From CAYZBM01 sp964476705 (GTDB taxonomy: Bacteria > Pseudomonadota > Alphaproteobacteria > Rickettsiales > UBA6187), in contig CAYZBM010000067.1 in assembly GCA_964476705.1 (NCBI GenBank), forward strand, positions 1-11,169: a stretch of DNA of 11,169 nucleotides. The letters are read 5' to 3'. The notes under the pieces are model-generated. The model was not told the DNA's origin. It ran no database searches and saw only the letters and a program-made list of their open reading frames with translations. Made by a program: the position numbers and the translations under genes. Of this stretch, positions 1-6,295 are shown piece after piece (positions within the stretch are counted from its first letter, which is position 1; each line of letters starts with the position of its first letter).

Positions 1-25
1 TAAGATATTATTGTTTTATTGGATA

Positions 26-184
26 TTAATATTTTTTAATGAGGTAGCCCTGATTGCTTGGCTTTTCTGGAGCTGTTGGAGAAATTCTTGCTAAAGTCTT
101 ATCTAATAATTTTCTAGTGGCCGAAGGTTCTTTGTTGTCATTATTACTTGTTTCTAAAGTTTCTGCTAATTTTTCCGCTGTCAT
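26..184 (-). CDS. small hypothetical protein, 52 aa
   Basis: A short open frame begins with ATG at 184 and ends with TAA at 26-28. It is preceded by an AAGGT Shine-Dalgarno-like site (plus-strand 191-195) six bases before the ATG, and this is the main reason to believe it. The product is hydrophilic, beginning MTAEKLAETLETSNNDN and ending NQGYLIKKY, with a charged N-terminal half, a proline-containing middle (SPTAPEKPS) and no signal peptide or membrane segment. I do not recognise a family. It lies downstream of the sulfate-binding protein on the same strand but beyond that gene's terminator, so it probably has its own promoter, which I could not identify. A plus-strand frame across the same bases (54-239) has no ribosome binding site and gives an unnatural hydrophobic peptide, so I prefer the minus-strand reading. 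Confidence 0.5.
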   Translation of the reverse strand: MTAEKLAETLETSNNDNKEPSATRKLLDKTLARISPTAPEKPSNQGYLIKKY

Positions 185-314
185 TTATATACCTTATTTT
201 AAATATTTCTTTAAACTTAAGTTATTAATAATTAATTAAGTTCATTAATTTTCTATTTAACAGATCTAACTGCTCTTAAAATAAAAATCAAGTACCCTTT
301 AAAGTTTGAATAAA

Positions 315-351
315 AAAATCCCAGAAAAGTTATTAACTCTCCTGGGATTTT
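315..351 (-). terminator. rho-independent terminator of the sulfate-binding protein gene
   Basis: The arms AAAATCCCAG (315-324) and CTGGGATTTT (342-351) are exact reverse complements of 10 bp with a GC-rich core, separated by 17 bases that can form a further small AGTT/AACT stem. On the minus strand the second arm runs into an uninterrupted T tract (A312-A318 on the plus strand). It sits 30 bases past the TAG stop of the binding-protein gene, exactly where an intrinsic terminator is expected. A T run on the other side is short, so weak bidirectional action is possible. Confidence 0.85.
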
Positions 352-380
352 AATATTATAGTTTAAGATATTATTAGAAA

Positions 381-1388
381 CTATTTATAAATCTGGTCAA
401 ATAAACCATTATCATCAAAATGTTTTTTCTGGGCTTGTTTCCAACCACCAAAATAATTAATATCTACTAATTTAATTTTTGGAAAAGTATTAGCGTATTT
501 TTTAGCAACTTCTAGATCGCTTGGACGATAATAAAATTTAGCAATTATTTCTTGCGCATCTTTTGAATAAAGTTGTTCTAAATAAGCTTTTGCTATTTCG
601 GTTGTACCTTTTTTAGCGGCATTTTTATCAATAACTGCAACAGGAGGTTCAGCAAGTACACTTAAAGATGGATTAACTATTTCAAATTTATCGCCACCTG
701 GTTGGTGTAACGAAAGTAAAGCTTCGTTTTCCCAAGCAATTAAAACGTCACCTATACCTCTTTGGGTAAAGGTAACTGTAGAACCACGCGCACCAGTATC
801 TAAAATTTTAACATTTTTATATAATTTGCCGATAAATTCTTTGGCTTTTTCTTCATCTTTATTATTATGCTCTAAAGCGTAAGCCCAAGCTGCTAAATAA
901 TTCCACCTAGCACCACCTGAAGTTTTAGGATTAGGAGTAATTACCGAAACATCAGTTTTTACTAAATCATTCCAATCTTTAATATGTTTTGGATTACCCT
1001 TTTTAACTAAAAACACAATAGTTGAAGTATAAGGTGAACTATTATGAGGTAATTTCTTTTGCCATTCTGGTGATAATAAGCTAGCTTTTTCGGCTATAGC
1101 ATCAATATCATAAGCCAAAGCTAAAGTTACTATATCGGCTTTTAAACCATCTATAACTGAACGAGCTTGTTTTCCAGACCCTCCATGTGATTGCTGAATT
1201 ACAACATCTTGTCCCTTTTTATCTTTCCAGTATTTGGTAAAAAGTTTATTATATTCAACATATAGTTCACGAGTTGGATCATAAGAAACATTAATTAGTT
1301 CAAGTTTTTTATCTTTAGCATAAACATTATTATTAAAAATAGTCGTAAGCAACAAAGCACTTCCAACTAATATTTTTTTAAAAGTCAT
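381..1388 (-). CDS. sbp: periplasmic sulfate/thiosulfate-binding protein (Sbp/CysP family)
   Basis: Predicted periplasmic solute-binding subunit of a sulfate/thiosulfate ABC importer, 335 residues, the usual length for the family. A signal peptide (MTFKKILVGS, hydrophobic core, VYA then KDKK) suggests cleavage after residue 24. Family signatures occur in order: NVSYDPTRELY (33-43), QSHGGSGKQARSVIDG (66-81), VTLALAYDIDAI (87-98), SVITPNPKTSGGARWNYL (148-165), LDTGARGSTVTF (196-207), RGIGDVLIAWENEA (210-223), LAEPPVAVID (245-254) and the terminal FGGW...FDQIY. I chose the ATG at 1388 because GGAGA lies six bases before it; the in-frame ATG at 1400 has no such site and in fact overlaps that GGAG. 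The partner permease and ATPase genes (cysT, cysW, cysA) are not in the window. The gene lies downstream of a porin on the same strand, with a palindromic repeat array between them. Whether the ligand is sulfate or thiosulfate cannot be told from sequence. Confidence 0.93.
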   Translation of the reverse strand: MTFKKILVGSALLLTTIFNNNVYAKDKKLELINVSYDPTRELYVEYNKLFTKYWKDKKGQDVVIQQSHGGSGKQARSVIDGLKADIVTLALAYDIDAIAEKASLLSPEWQKKLPHNSSPYTSTIVFLVKKGNPKHIKDWNDLVKTDVSVITPNPKTSGGARWNYLAAWAYALEHNNKDEEKAKEFIGKLYKNVKILDTGARGSTVTFTQRGIGDVLIAWENEALLSLHQPGGDKFEIVNPSLSVLAEPPVAVIDKNAAKKGTTEIAKAYLEQLYSKDAQEIIAKFYYRPSDLEVAKKYANTFPKIKLVDINYFGGWKQAQKKHFDDNGLFDQIYK

Positions 1389-1394
1389 AATTTT

Positions 1395-1398
1395 CTCC
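1395..1398 (-). promoter_or_regulatory. ribosome binding site that decides the sbp start
   Basis: Reading the minus strand, GGAGA followed by six bases leads to the ATG at 1388. The upstream in-frame ATG at 1400 has only AT-rich sequence before it and itself overlaps this site, so initiation at 1388 is favoured. This removes four residues (MEKI) from the longest frame and gives a conventional signal peptide with Lys residues near the start. Confidence 0.7.
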
Positions 1399-1414
1399 AT
1401 TAATTTAATATTAT

Positions 1415-1444
1415 ATTTTATTAAAAAAGTTTTATTAAATTCAA
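1415..1444 (-). promoter_or_regulatory. candidate sigma70-like promoter for sbp
   Basis: On the minus strand TTGAAT (1439-1444) is followed after 18 bases by TAAAAT (1415-1420), overlapping a TATAAT (1410-1415). Either -10 would place the transcript start a few bases before the GGAGA ribosome binding site. The region is so AT-rich that chance matches are likely. A second weaker pair, TTGTTT and TATGTA spaced by 17 bases, lies further upstream near 1485-1515. Confidence 0.25.
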
Positions 1445-1577
1445 CTATTTAAAAGTAATATTTAGGCAAAAATTTTCGGTTATCTACATACAATTAAGAT
1501 ACGCGAGAAACAACTAAAAAACTTTAACTTTTAAATTACTAAAATATATCAAATCTACAATTAGATTATTTTTGGAA

Positions 1578-1661
1578 AATTTTTAGGCGAAGGCTGTTAA
1601 AGATACCGCAATGTATTCTTCATACATGAGGACAGCTTTAATAACCTTCAACGCCAAAATT
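1578..1661. repeat. palindromic core of repeat copy 1
   Basis: This complete core can fold end to end. The outer arms AATTTT(T)AGGCG and CGCCAAAATT pair with one bulge, then AAGG with CCTT, then TTAAAG with CTTTAA. Inside, ATGTAT (1611-1616) and ATACAT (1622-1627) form a perfect 6-bp stem with the five-base loop TCTTC. Short frames exist on both strands (28 codons from ATG 1611 on plus; a minus frame ending MYEEYIAVSLTAFA), but none has a ribosome binding site. Confidence 0.85.
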
Positions 1662-1699
1662 ACCAAAAACATCAAATCTAAAATTGGTTATTTTTGAGG

Positions 1700-1754
1700 A
1701 ATTTTTAGGCGAAGGCTGTTAAAGATACCGCAATGTATTCTTCATACATGAGGA
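1700..1754. repeat. left part of repeat copy 2, truncated by the gap
   Basis: The bases from GAATTTTTAGGCG to ATGAGGA match copy 1 exactly at an offset of 122 bp and then stop at the first N. The missing right arm would be expected immediately inside the gap. Confidence 0.85.
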
Positions 1755-1854
1755 NNNNNNNNNNNNNNNNNNNNNNNNNNNNNNNNNNNNNNNNNNNNNN
1801 NNNNNNNNNNNNNNNNNNNNNNNNNNNNNNNNNNNNNNNNNNNNNNNNNNNNNN
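1755..1854. other. assembly gap (100 N) inside the tandem repeat
   Basis: Exactly 100 N, the customary placeholder for a gap of unknown length. Both edges lie inside the same repeat unit: the left edge stops after ATGAGGA and the right edge resumes just before TTTTAGGCG. If units keep a 122-bp period, the true missing length should be about 67 bp plus a whole number of 122-bp units, so the copy number in this strain is unknown. Confidence 0.95.
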
Positions 1855-1946
1855 AATTTTTAGGCGAAGGCTGTTAAAGATACCGCAATGTATTCTTCAT
1901 ACATGAGGACAGCTTTAATAACCTTCAACGCCAAAATTACCAAAAA
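1855..1946. repeat. palindromic core of the last repeat copy
   Basis: The sequence from AATTTTTAGGCGAAGG to TTACCAAAAA repeats copy 1 without a difference, then diverges (GAATTAATTT) 11 bases before the porin stop codon. This marks the right edge of the array. On the minus strand it is the first structure a transcript meets after the porin gene, so it could form a stable 3' hairpin on that mRNA, although no T tract follows it. Confidence 0.85.
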
Positions 1947-1957
1947 GAATTAATTTT

Positions 1958-3307
1958 TTAGAATCTAAATTGAACGCGGGATAGTACCACCTGCTCATCT
2001 TTACGATCAGCTCCAGCTGCAGCCCCTCTATCAAAACTAGTTTGTTCGTAATCAAGAGCAACTTTTACATTGGTATTTAAATACCAGTTAACTCCACCAC
2101 CTACTGAAAAAGCTTTTTCTGCTGATGTATTAAGATCGGCAAATGTTGGGAAAGCATCTTTATCGAGACTTATTTCACCAACTCTAGCAACAGCTTCAAA
2201 GGCACCCCAAGTTCCATCTTTTGGACTAAAGTTTTTTTCAGGTTTTACGCCACCTTTATAGGCTGCATTTTCACCAGTTATTATATAATTGGCAGTTAAA
2301 GACCAGGCTTTATTTTCAAGCGAAGCAGAACTAGCACCTTTAGTTACATCTTGTGATTCAATAGCATACTCACCTAACAAACCAAAATTATTATAGTAAT
2401 AAGAAGTTTGTGGAACTAAACGCCAATTTGTTCCATTAGCATAGGTATTAGTTGCATAACTAAAGAAAGTTTGCTGACCTGTTGTTCTGTAACTAGGCAA
2501 AATAGATTTACTAGTAGAGCCAGCTCTTTTACCTGTACTACCACCAACTCCTACACCAAAACCTTGTAAGGCAACTATATCAGACGACCTAAGTGGCTGA
2601 GCAAATACTCTAGCTACTAAATCTTTTTTATTATCGTCATCATTATCAGCATTATTTAAAGATTGCGTTCCGTTAAATACACCTAATTGATATTCAAGAG
2701 TTTGTGGTATTAATTCACCATAAACTTGTGCACCAATATCTCTAGATGGTACTAAATTAAGAGTAGGTCCACCCTCAATAAATACTGTATCTGCATCTGA
2801 TTGCAATTGAGCTAAACTTATTGCTTCTTTAAATTTACCAACTTTAAACTGTAATTTATCTGAATATTTATAATTTACAAAGGAGTCAAAAACCCGAGTT
2901 GTACTTCCTGCAAAATCAGGAGAAAGTGTAAAGCTAAAATCTTGACCTGCAACTATTTCTAAAGTAGGACGTAATCTACGAGCTAAAATATCATCACGAG
3001 CAGCATTTGCTTTATTATTCCCAAACCATCTACCGTCAAATTGACCATAACCTTTTAGTTTTATGGCTAAATTTTTATCTGGAGAAGTAATAGCTAAACC
3101 TGAACTACCTAATTCGACTGTTGCTGATTTATCATCTTTTGCCTTAGCTACTTCTTGAATTACTTCCTGTTGCCTTTGAAGTAAATTTAACTCTTCTTCT
3201 AATTTTTCAATTCTTTTTTTAAGATCAGCATTAGCATCTGCTGAGAATCCTACTTGCGGCAATAAACTAACCGTTAATGCCGTCGCTACTATTAAAGTCT
3301 TTTTCAT
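1958..3307 (-). CDS. outer-membrane porin, phosphate-selective porin O/P (OprP/OprO-like) family
   Basis: Predicted 449-residue beta-barrel porin for anion uptake across the outer membrane. It starts MKKTLIVATALTVSLLPQ, a signal peptide probably cut after A23. Residues about 27-57 are a charged heptad-like stretch (LKKRIEKLEEELNLLQRQQE), a predicted coiled coil as in the trimer-forming N termini of such porins. Family motifs follow: YGQFDGRWF (87-95), ARRLRPTLE (109-117) and the long block VGKFKEAISLAQLQ (157-170) through NLVPSRDIGAQVYGEL (184-199). The protein ends VQFRF with a C-terminal Phe, the usual barrel-assembly signal. The ATG at 3307 is chosen because AGGAG lies eight bases upstream; a TTG one codon earlier is possible but less likely. 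It diverges from gltA and lies upstream of the sulfate-binding protein. Phosphate, polyphosphate, sulfate or a general anion specificity cannot be decided from sequence. Confidence 0.88.
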   Translation of the reverse strand: MKKTLIVATALTVSLLPQVGFSADANADLKKRIEKLEEELNLLQRQQEVIQEVAKAKDDKSATVELGSSGLAITSPDKNLAIKLKGYGQFDGRWFGNNKANAARDDILARRLRPTLEIVAGQDFSFTLSPDFAGSTTRVFDSFVNYKYSDKLQFKVGKFKEAISLAQLQSDADTVFIEGGPTLNLVPSRDIGAQVYGELIPQTLEYQLGVFNGTQSLNNADNDDDNKKDLVARVFAQPLRSSDIVALQGFGVGVGGSTGKRAGSTSKSILPSYRTTGQQTFFSYATNTYANGTNWRLVPQTSYYYNNFGLLGEYAIESQDVTKGASSASLENKAWSLTANYIITGENAAYKGGVKPEKNFSPKDGTWGAFEAVARVGEISLDKDAFPTFADLNTSAEKAFSVGGGVNWYLNTNVKVALDYEQTSFDRGAAAGADRKDEQVVLSRVQFRF

Positions 3308-3315
3308 CAAGATAA

Positions 3316-3320
3316 CTCCT
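3316..3320 (-). promoter_or_regulatory. ribosome binding site of the porin gene
   Basis: A strong AGGAG on the minus strand lies eight bases before the ATG at 3307 and five bases before an in-frame TTG at 3310. The normal spacing and codon preference favour the ATG, so the mature frame starts MKKTL rather than MMKKTL. Confidence 0.75.
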
Positions 3321-3460
3321 CATAAATTATATAATTCAATTTTTAGAAATTATTTGTATATCAGTATATTTCCATATTCATCTACAAATAACTTTAATTA
3401 AGGTACTAAATCTTAGTATATTTTTATACCCTAGCGCCTTTATGTAGATTAAACCCTACC

Positions 3461-3490
3461 TTGTCAATAGGAAATGATAACATGGCTAAT
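3461..3490 (+). promoter_or_regulatory. candidate sigma70-like promoter for gltA and the downstream gene string
   Basis: TTGTCA (3461-3466, five of six consensus bases) is followed after 18 bases by GCTAAT (3485-3490, four of six). This would give an untranslated leader of roughly 110 bases before gltA. The rest of the 298-bp divergent region between the porin and gltA holds no recognisable gene and no convincing long inverted repeat. The porin promoter should lie here on the opposite strand, but I could not single out a good match. Confidence 0.3.
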
Positions 3491-3608
3491 ATTTTTTATA
3501 TAGAGCATTTTTACAAATAGAAAAAATAGAGCTTTCGCTATATGCTTTTAATTGCTAGAATGCAAAAACAGTAAGGGGAATAACAGTAAAAGTTAAAAGG
3601 ATAAAAAT

Positions 3609-4901
3609 ATGGTAAATGCAAAACTGATCATCCCACATTTAAAAAAAGAAATAGAATTACCTGTTTTAACCGGAGTAGATGGACCTGACGTTATCGACAT
3701 CACCCACCTTTATAAAGAAACTGGGGTCTTTACTTATGATCCTGGATTTATGTCTACCGCTTCTTGTAGTTCACATATTACTTATATTGATGGCGATAAA
3801 GGTATTTTAAGATATAGAGGATATGACATTGCCTCCCTTGCCAAAGAATGTTCTTTTTTAGAAGTTGCTTATTTATTACTTGAGGGAGAGTTACCAAATA
3901 ACGAGCAATTTAGTAAATTTGAAGGAACCATCAAAAGCTACTCTATGGTTCATGAACAAATTAGCTTTATGTATCGTGGTTTTCCAAGAAGATCGCATCC
4001 AATGGCAGTATTAGTTGGAGCATTTGCTTCGCTTTCTGCCTTTTATCACGATTCACTTGATATCACTGACGATAAACAAAGAGAAATGTCGGCATTTAGG
4101 ATGATTGCTAAAATCCCGACTCTAACCGCAATGGCCTATAAATATTCAGTTGGTCAGCCCTTTGTCTATCCACGCAACGAACTTGATTATGCCAGCAATT
4201 TTATGCGGATGATGTTTGCAACGCCAGTTGAAGATTATAAAGTAAATCCGGTGCTCGCTAAAGCTATGGATATGATTTTTATTTTACATGCCGATCATGA
4301 ACAAAATGCGTCAACTTCGACAGTTAGACTTGCAGGATCGTCACAAGCTAATCCTTTTGCTTGTATTTCTGCAGGTATTGCTTCTTTATGGGGACCAGCA
4401 CATGGTGGTGCTAATGAAGCCGTAATTAACATGCTTGAGCAAATAGGTGATGTAAAAAATATTCCAGAGTTTATTAACAGAGCTAAAGATAAAAATGATC
4501 CATTTAAACTTATGGGCTTTGGTCACCGGGTTTACAAAAATTACGATCCAAGAGCTGCAGTATTAAAAGGTGCTTGTGATGATGTATTGGCAGAGCTCGG
4601 ACAAAAAAACGATCCATTACTTTTAATTGCTAAAGAACTTGAAAAAATCGCCTTAAATGAAACTTATTTTATTGAACGTAAACTTTACCCGAATGTCGAT
4701 TTCTATTCTGGTATTATTTATAAAGCTATGGGCATTCCAACTAATATGTATACAGCTATTTTTGCTCTAGCTCGTACAGTTGGCTGGGTAGCGCAATGGC
4801 AAGAAATGATGGAAGATCCTGATCAAAAGATCGGCAGACCAAGACAATTATATATTGGGAATAAAGAGCGAAAAATTACTCCTCTTGCTAAACGTGGTTA
4901 G
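3609..4901 (+). CDS. gltA: citrate synthase (type II, Gram-negative form)
   Basis: Condenses acetyl-CoA and oxaloacetate to citrate, the entry step of the TCA cycle, in the cytoplasm. The 430-residue length is normal for the hexameric Gram-negative type. The three catalytic residues are all present: His265 in GPAHGGANEAV, His306 in GFGHRVYKNYDPRAA, and Asp364 in YPNVDFYSGIIYKAMG. The N-terminal domain has the usual TYDPGFMSTASC, ITYIDGDKGILRYRGYDI and FLEVAYLLLEGELP motifs, and ILHADHEQNASTSTVR precedes the active site. The pattern closely recalls rickettsial citrate synthases, which I use as a taxonomic hint. AAAAGGA lies before the ATG, with AGG eight bases upstream. It is the first gene of a plus-strand series, only 23 bp ahead of glmM, so the two are probably co-transcribed. 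Confidence 0.97.
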   Translation: MVNAKLIIPHLKKEIELPVLTGVDGPDVIDITHLYKETGVFTYDPGFMSTASCSSHITYIDGDKGILRYRGYDIASLAKECSFLEVAYLLLEGELPNNEQFSKFEGTIKSYSMVHEQISFMYRGFPRRSHPMAVLVGAFASLSAFYHDSLDITDDKQREMSAFRMIAKIPTLTAMAYKYSVGQPFVYPRNELDYASNFMRMMFATPVEDYKVNPVLAKAMDMIFILHADHEQNASTSTVRLAGSSQANPFACISAGIASLWGPAHGGANEAVINMLEQIGDVKNIPEFINRAKDKNDPFKLMGFGHRVYKNYDPRAAVLKGACDDVLAELGQKNDPLLLIAKELEKIALNETYFIERKLYPNVDFYSGIIYKAMGIPTNMYTAIFALARTVGWVAQWQEMMEDPDQKIGRPRQLYIGNKERKITPLAKRG

Positions 4902-4924
4902 ATAAAATTTTAATTTAGGTTATT

Positions 4925-6280
4925 ATGAAAAGAAAATATTTTGGTACTGATGGTATAAGAGGAATTGCAAATACTCCTCCAATGACTGCTGAAATTGCTT
5001 TAAAAGTTGGTATGGCTACAGGTTTTTATTTTCGTAAAAAAGATAAAGATGTCAGAGACCATAAAGTTGTGATTGGTAAAGATACTAGAATTTCAGGTTA
5101 TATGATAGAACCTGCTTTAACCGCGGGTTTTGTTTCTATGGGTATGAATGTGGTGCTGGTGGGTCCCATGCCAACCCCTGGTGTTGCTATGTTAACTAGA
5201 TCATTAAGAGCTGATTTAGGAGTTATGATTTCAGCTTCGCATAATCATTATCAAGATAATGGGATCAAACTTTTTGATCATATAGGTTTAAAACTTTCCG
5301 ATGATGTTGAGCATCAAATTGAAAAGATTATGCATAAAGATATGCATAGTTTTTTGGTTAAGCCAGAAGAATTAGGTCGGGTAAAAAGATTAGATGACGC
5401 TCAAGGTAGATATATCCAACATGTCAAAAGTAGTTTTCCGCGTAGACAAACTTTAGCCGGAATAAAAATAGTCCTCGATTGTGCAAATGGCGCTGCTTAT
5501 AAAATAGCTCCGGCAGTTCTTTGGGAACTTGAAGCAGAAGTAATTACTATTAATAATAATCCTGATGGTTTTAATATTAATGCTAAATGCGGTTCTACCG
5601 ACCCCAAGCAAATAGCTCATGAAGTTTTAAAGCATAAAGCCGACATCGGTATAGCTTTAGACGGAGACGCCGATAGAGTTACTATTTGTGATGAAAAAGG
5701 ACAAGTTATTGAAGGTGATCAAATTTTAGCACTAATTGCTAAATACCAAAAAGAAATTGGCGAATTAGAAGGCAATGGAATAGTTGCAACTTCAATGTCG
5801 AATATGGGCCTGGCTGAATATTTAGAATCTATAGATTTACATTTAATTCGTACCGAAGTTGGCGATCGTTATGTCTCCAAATTTATGCGAGAAAATGGTT
5901 ATAATGTTGGTGGTGAACAAAGTGGACATATAATATTACGTGATCATGCTACAACTGGTGATGGATTAATTGCAGCTTTACAAGTTTTGTCGGTGTTATC
6001 CTGCAATAAAAAGAAAGTTAGTGAATTATGTCAGTTATTTAAGCCCTACCCCCAATTATTAAAAAGTATAAAATATGGAAAAAAAGATCCGCTTTTAGAT
6101 AATAAGGTTGCTAAAGTTATTAAAGCCCAGGAAAAATTACTGGGTAAAAATGGCCGGATAGTTATTCGCAAATCAGGAACCGAACCTTTAGTTAGAATTA
6201 TGGCCGAGGGCAAAAATAAAGCTCAAGTTGAGCTTGTTGTTAAAGAGATTATTAAAGCTATGGAAAATGTAAATAAATAA
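4925..6280 (+). CDS. glmM: phosphoglucosamine mutase
   Basis: Interconverts glucosamine-6-phosphate and glucosamine-1-phosphate, supplying UDP-GlcNAc for peptidoglycan and lipopolysaccharide. The 451-residue protein has the four expected alpha-D-phosphohexomutase elements: the N-terminal YFGTDGIRG; the phosphoserine loop ISASHN with the catalytic Ser at 105; the metal loop DGDADR (246-251); the sugar-binding GGEQSGH (329-335); and the phosphate-binding RKSGTEPLVRIMAEG (415-429). The residue after SHN is His108, where Pro is usual (SHNP), a small oddity in an otherwise intact active site. An AGG five bases before the ATG serves as ribosome binding site. It follows gltA by 23 bp and precedes thiD by 15 bp. 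Its stop codon is in the same frame as thiD. Retaining it argues that the organism still makes at least some amino-sugar envelope polymer. Confidence 0.96.
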   Translation: MKRKYFGTDGIRGIANTPPMTAEIALKVGMATGFYFRKKDKDVRDHKVVIGKDTRISGYMIEPALTAGFVSMGMNVVLVGPMPTPGVAMLTRSLRADLGVMISASHNHYQDNGIKLFDHIGLKLSDDVEHQIEKIMHKDMHSFLVKPEELGRVKRLDDAQGRYIQHVKSSFPRRQTLAGIKIVLDCANGAAYKIAPAVLWELEAEVITINNNPDGFNINAKCGSTDPKQIAHEVLKHKADIGIALDGDADRVTICDEKGQVIEGDQILALIAKYQKEIGELEGNGIVATSMSNMGLAEYLESIDLHLIRTEVGDRYVSKFMRENGYNVGGEQSGHIILRDHATTGDGLIAALQVLSVLSCNKKKVSELCQLFKPYPQLLKSIKYGKKDPLLDNKVAKVIKAQEKLLGKNGRIVIRKSGTEPLVRIMAEGKNKAQVELVVKEIIKAMENVNK

Positions 6281-6295
6281 TATGGTATTCTTCTT

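Larger units (their letters stand above)
1548..1946. repeat. tandem array of ~122-bp palindromic repeat units, broken by an assembly gap
   Basis: At least three copies of one unit are visible. Copy 1 spans about 1548-1670, copy 2 starts at 1671 and runs into the gap, copy 3 emerges from the gap at 1855 and ends at about 1946. The spacing of copies 1 and 2 is 122-123 bp. Each unit has a core of about 83 bp, identical wherever it can be compared, from AATTTTTAGGCGAAGG to AACGCCAAAATT. The core ends pair as an imperfect stem of about 20 bp (TTTT-GGCG-AAGG-TTAAAG against its complement), with GCTGT/ACAGC and a perfect ATGTAT/ATACAT hairpin inside. The linker between cores is less conserved: copies 1 and 2 differ there by several substitutions and one indel. 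The array fills the space between the porin stop and the sbp promoter. I see no transposase, direct-repeat target duplication or T tract after the stem. Confidence 0.9.

Noticed and set aside
54..239. Plus-strand 61-codon open frame at the left end
   Set aside because: It has no ribosome binding site, its product is an unnatural hydrophobic run, and it lies antisense to the better-supported minus-strand small gene.
215..243. AT-rich dyad AACTTAA/TTAAGTT upstream of the small gene
   Set aside because: It is made only of A and T apart from one base per arm, in very AT-rich sequence, so it is expected by chance.
1548..1946. CRISPR array
   Set aside because: The unit is ~122 bp with a conserved long core and short, related linkers. 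There are no unique spacers of regular length and no cas genes nearby.
1578..1946. Rho-independent terminators of the porin gene
   Set aside because: The hairpins are long, but no T tract follows them on either strand, so standard intrinsic termination is not supported.
2070..2261. Plus-strand 63-codon frame inside the porin gene
   Set aside because: It is a shadow of the porin, lacks a ribosome binding site and resembles no protein.
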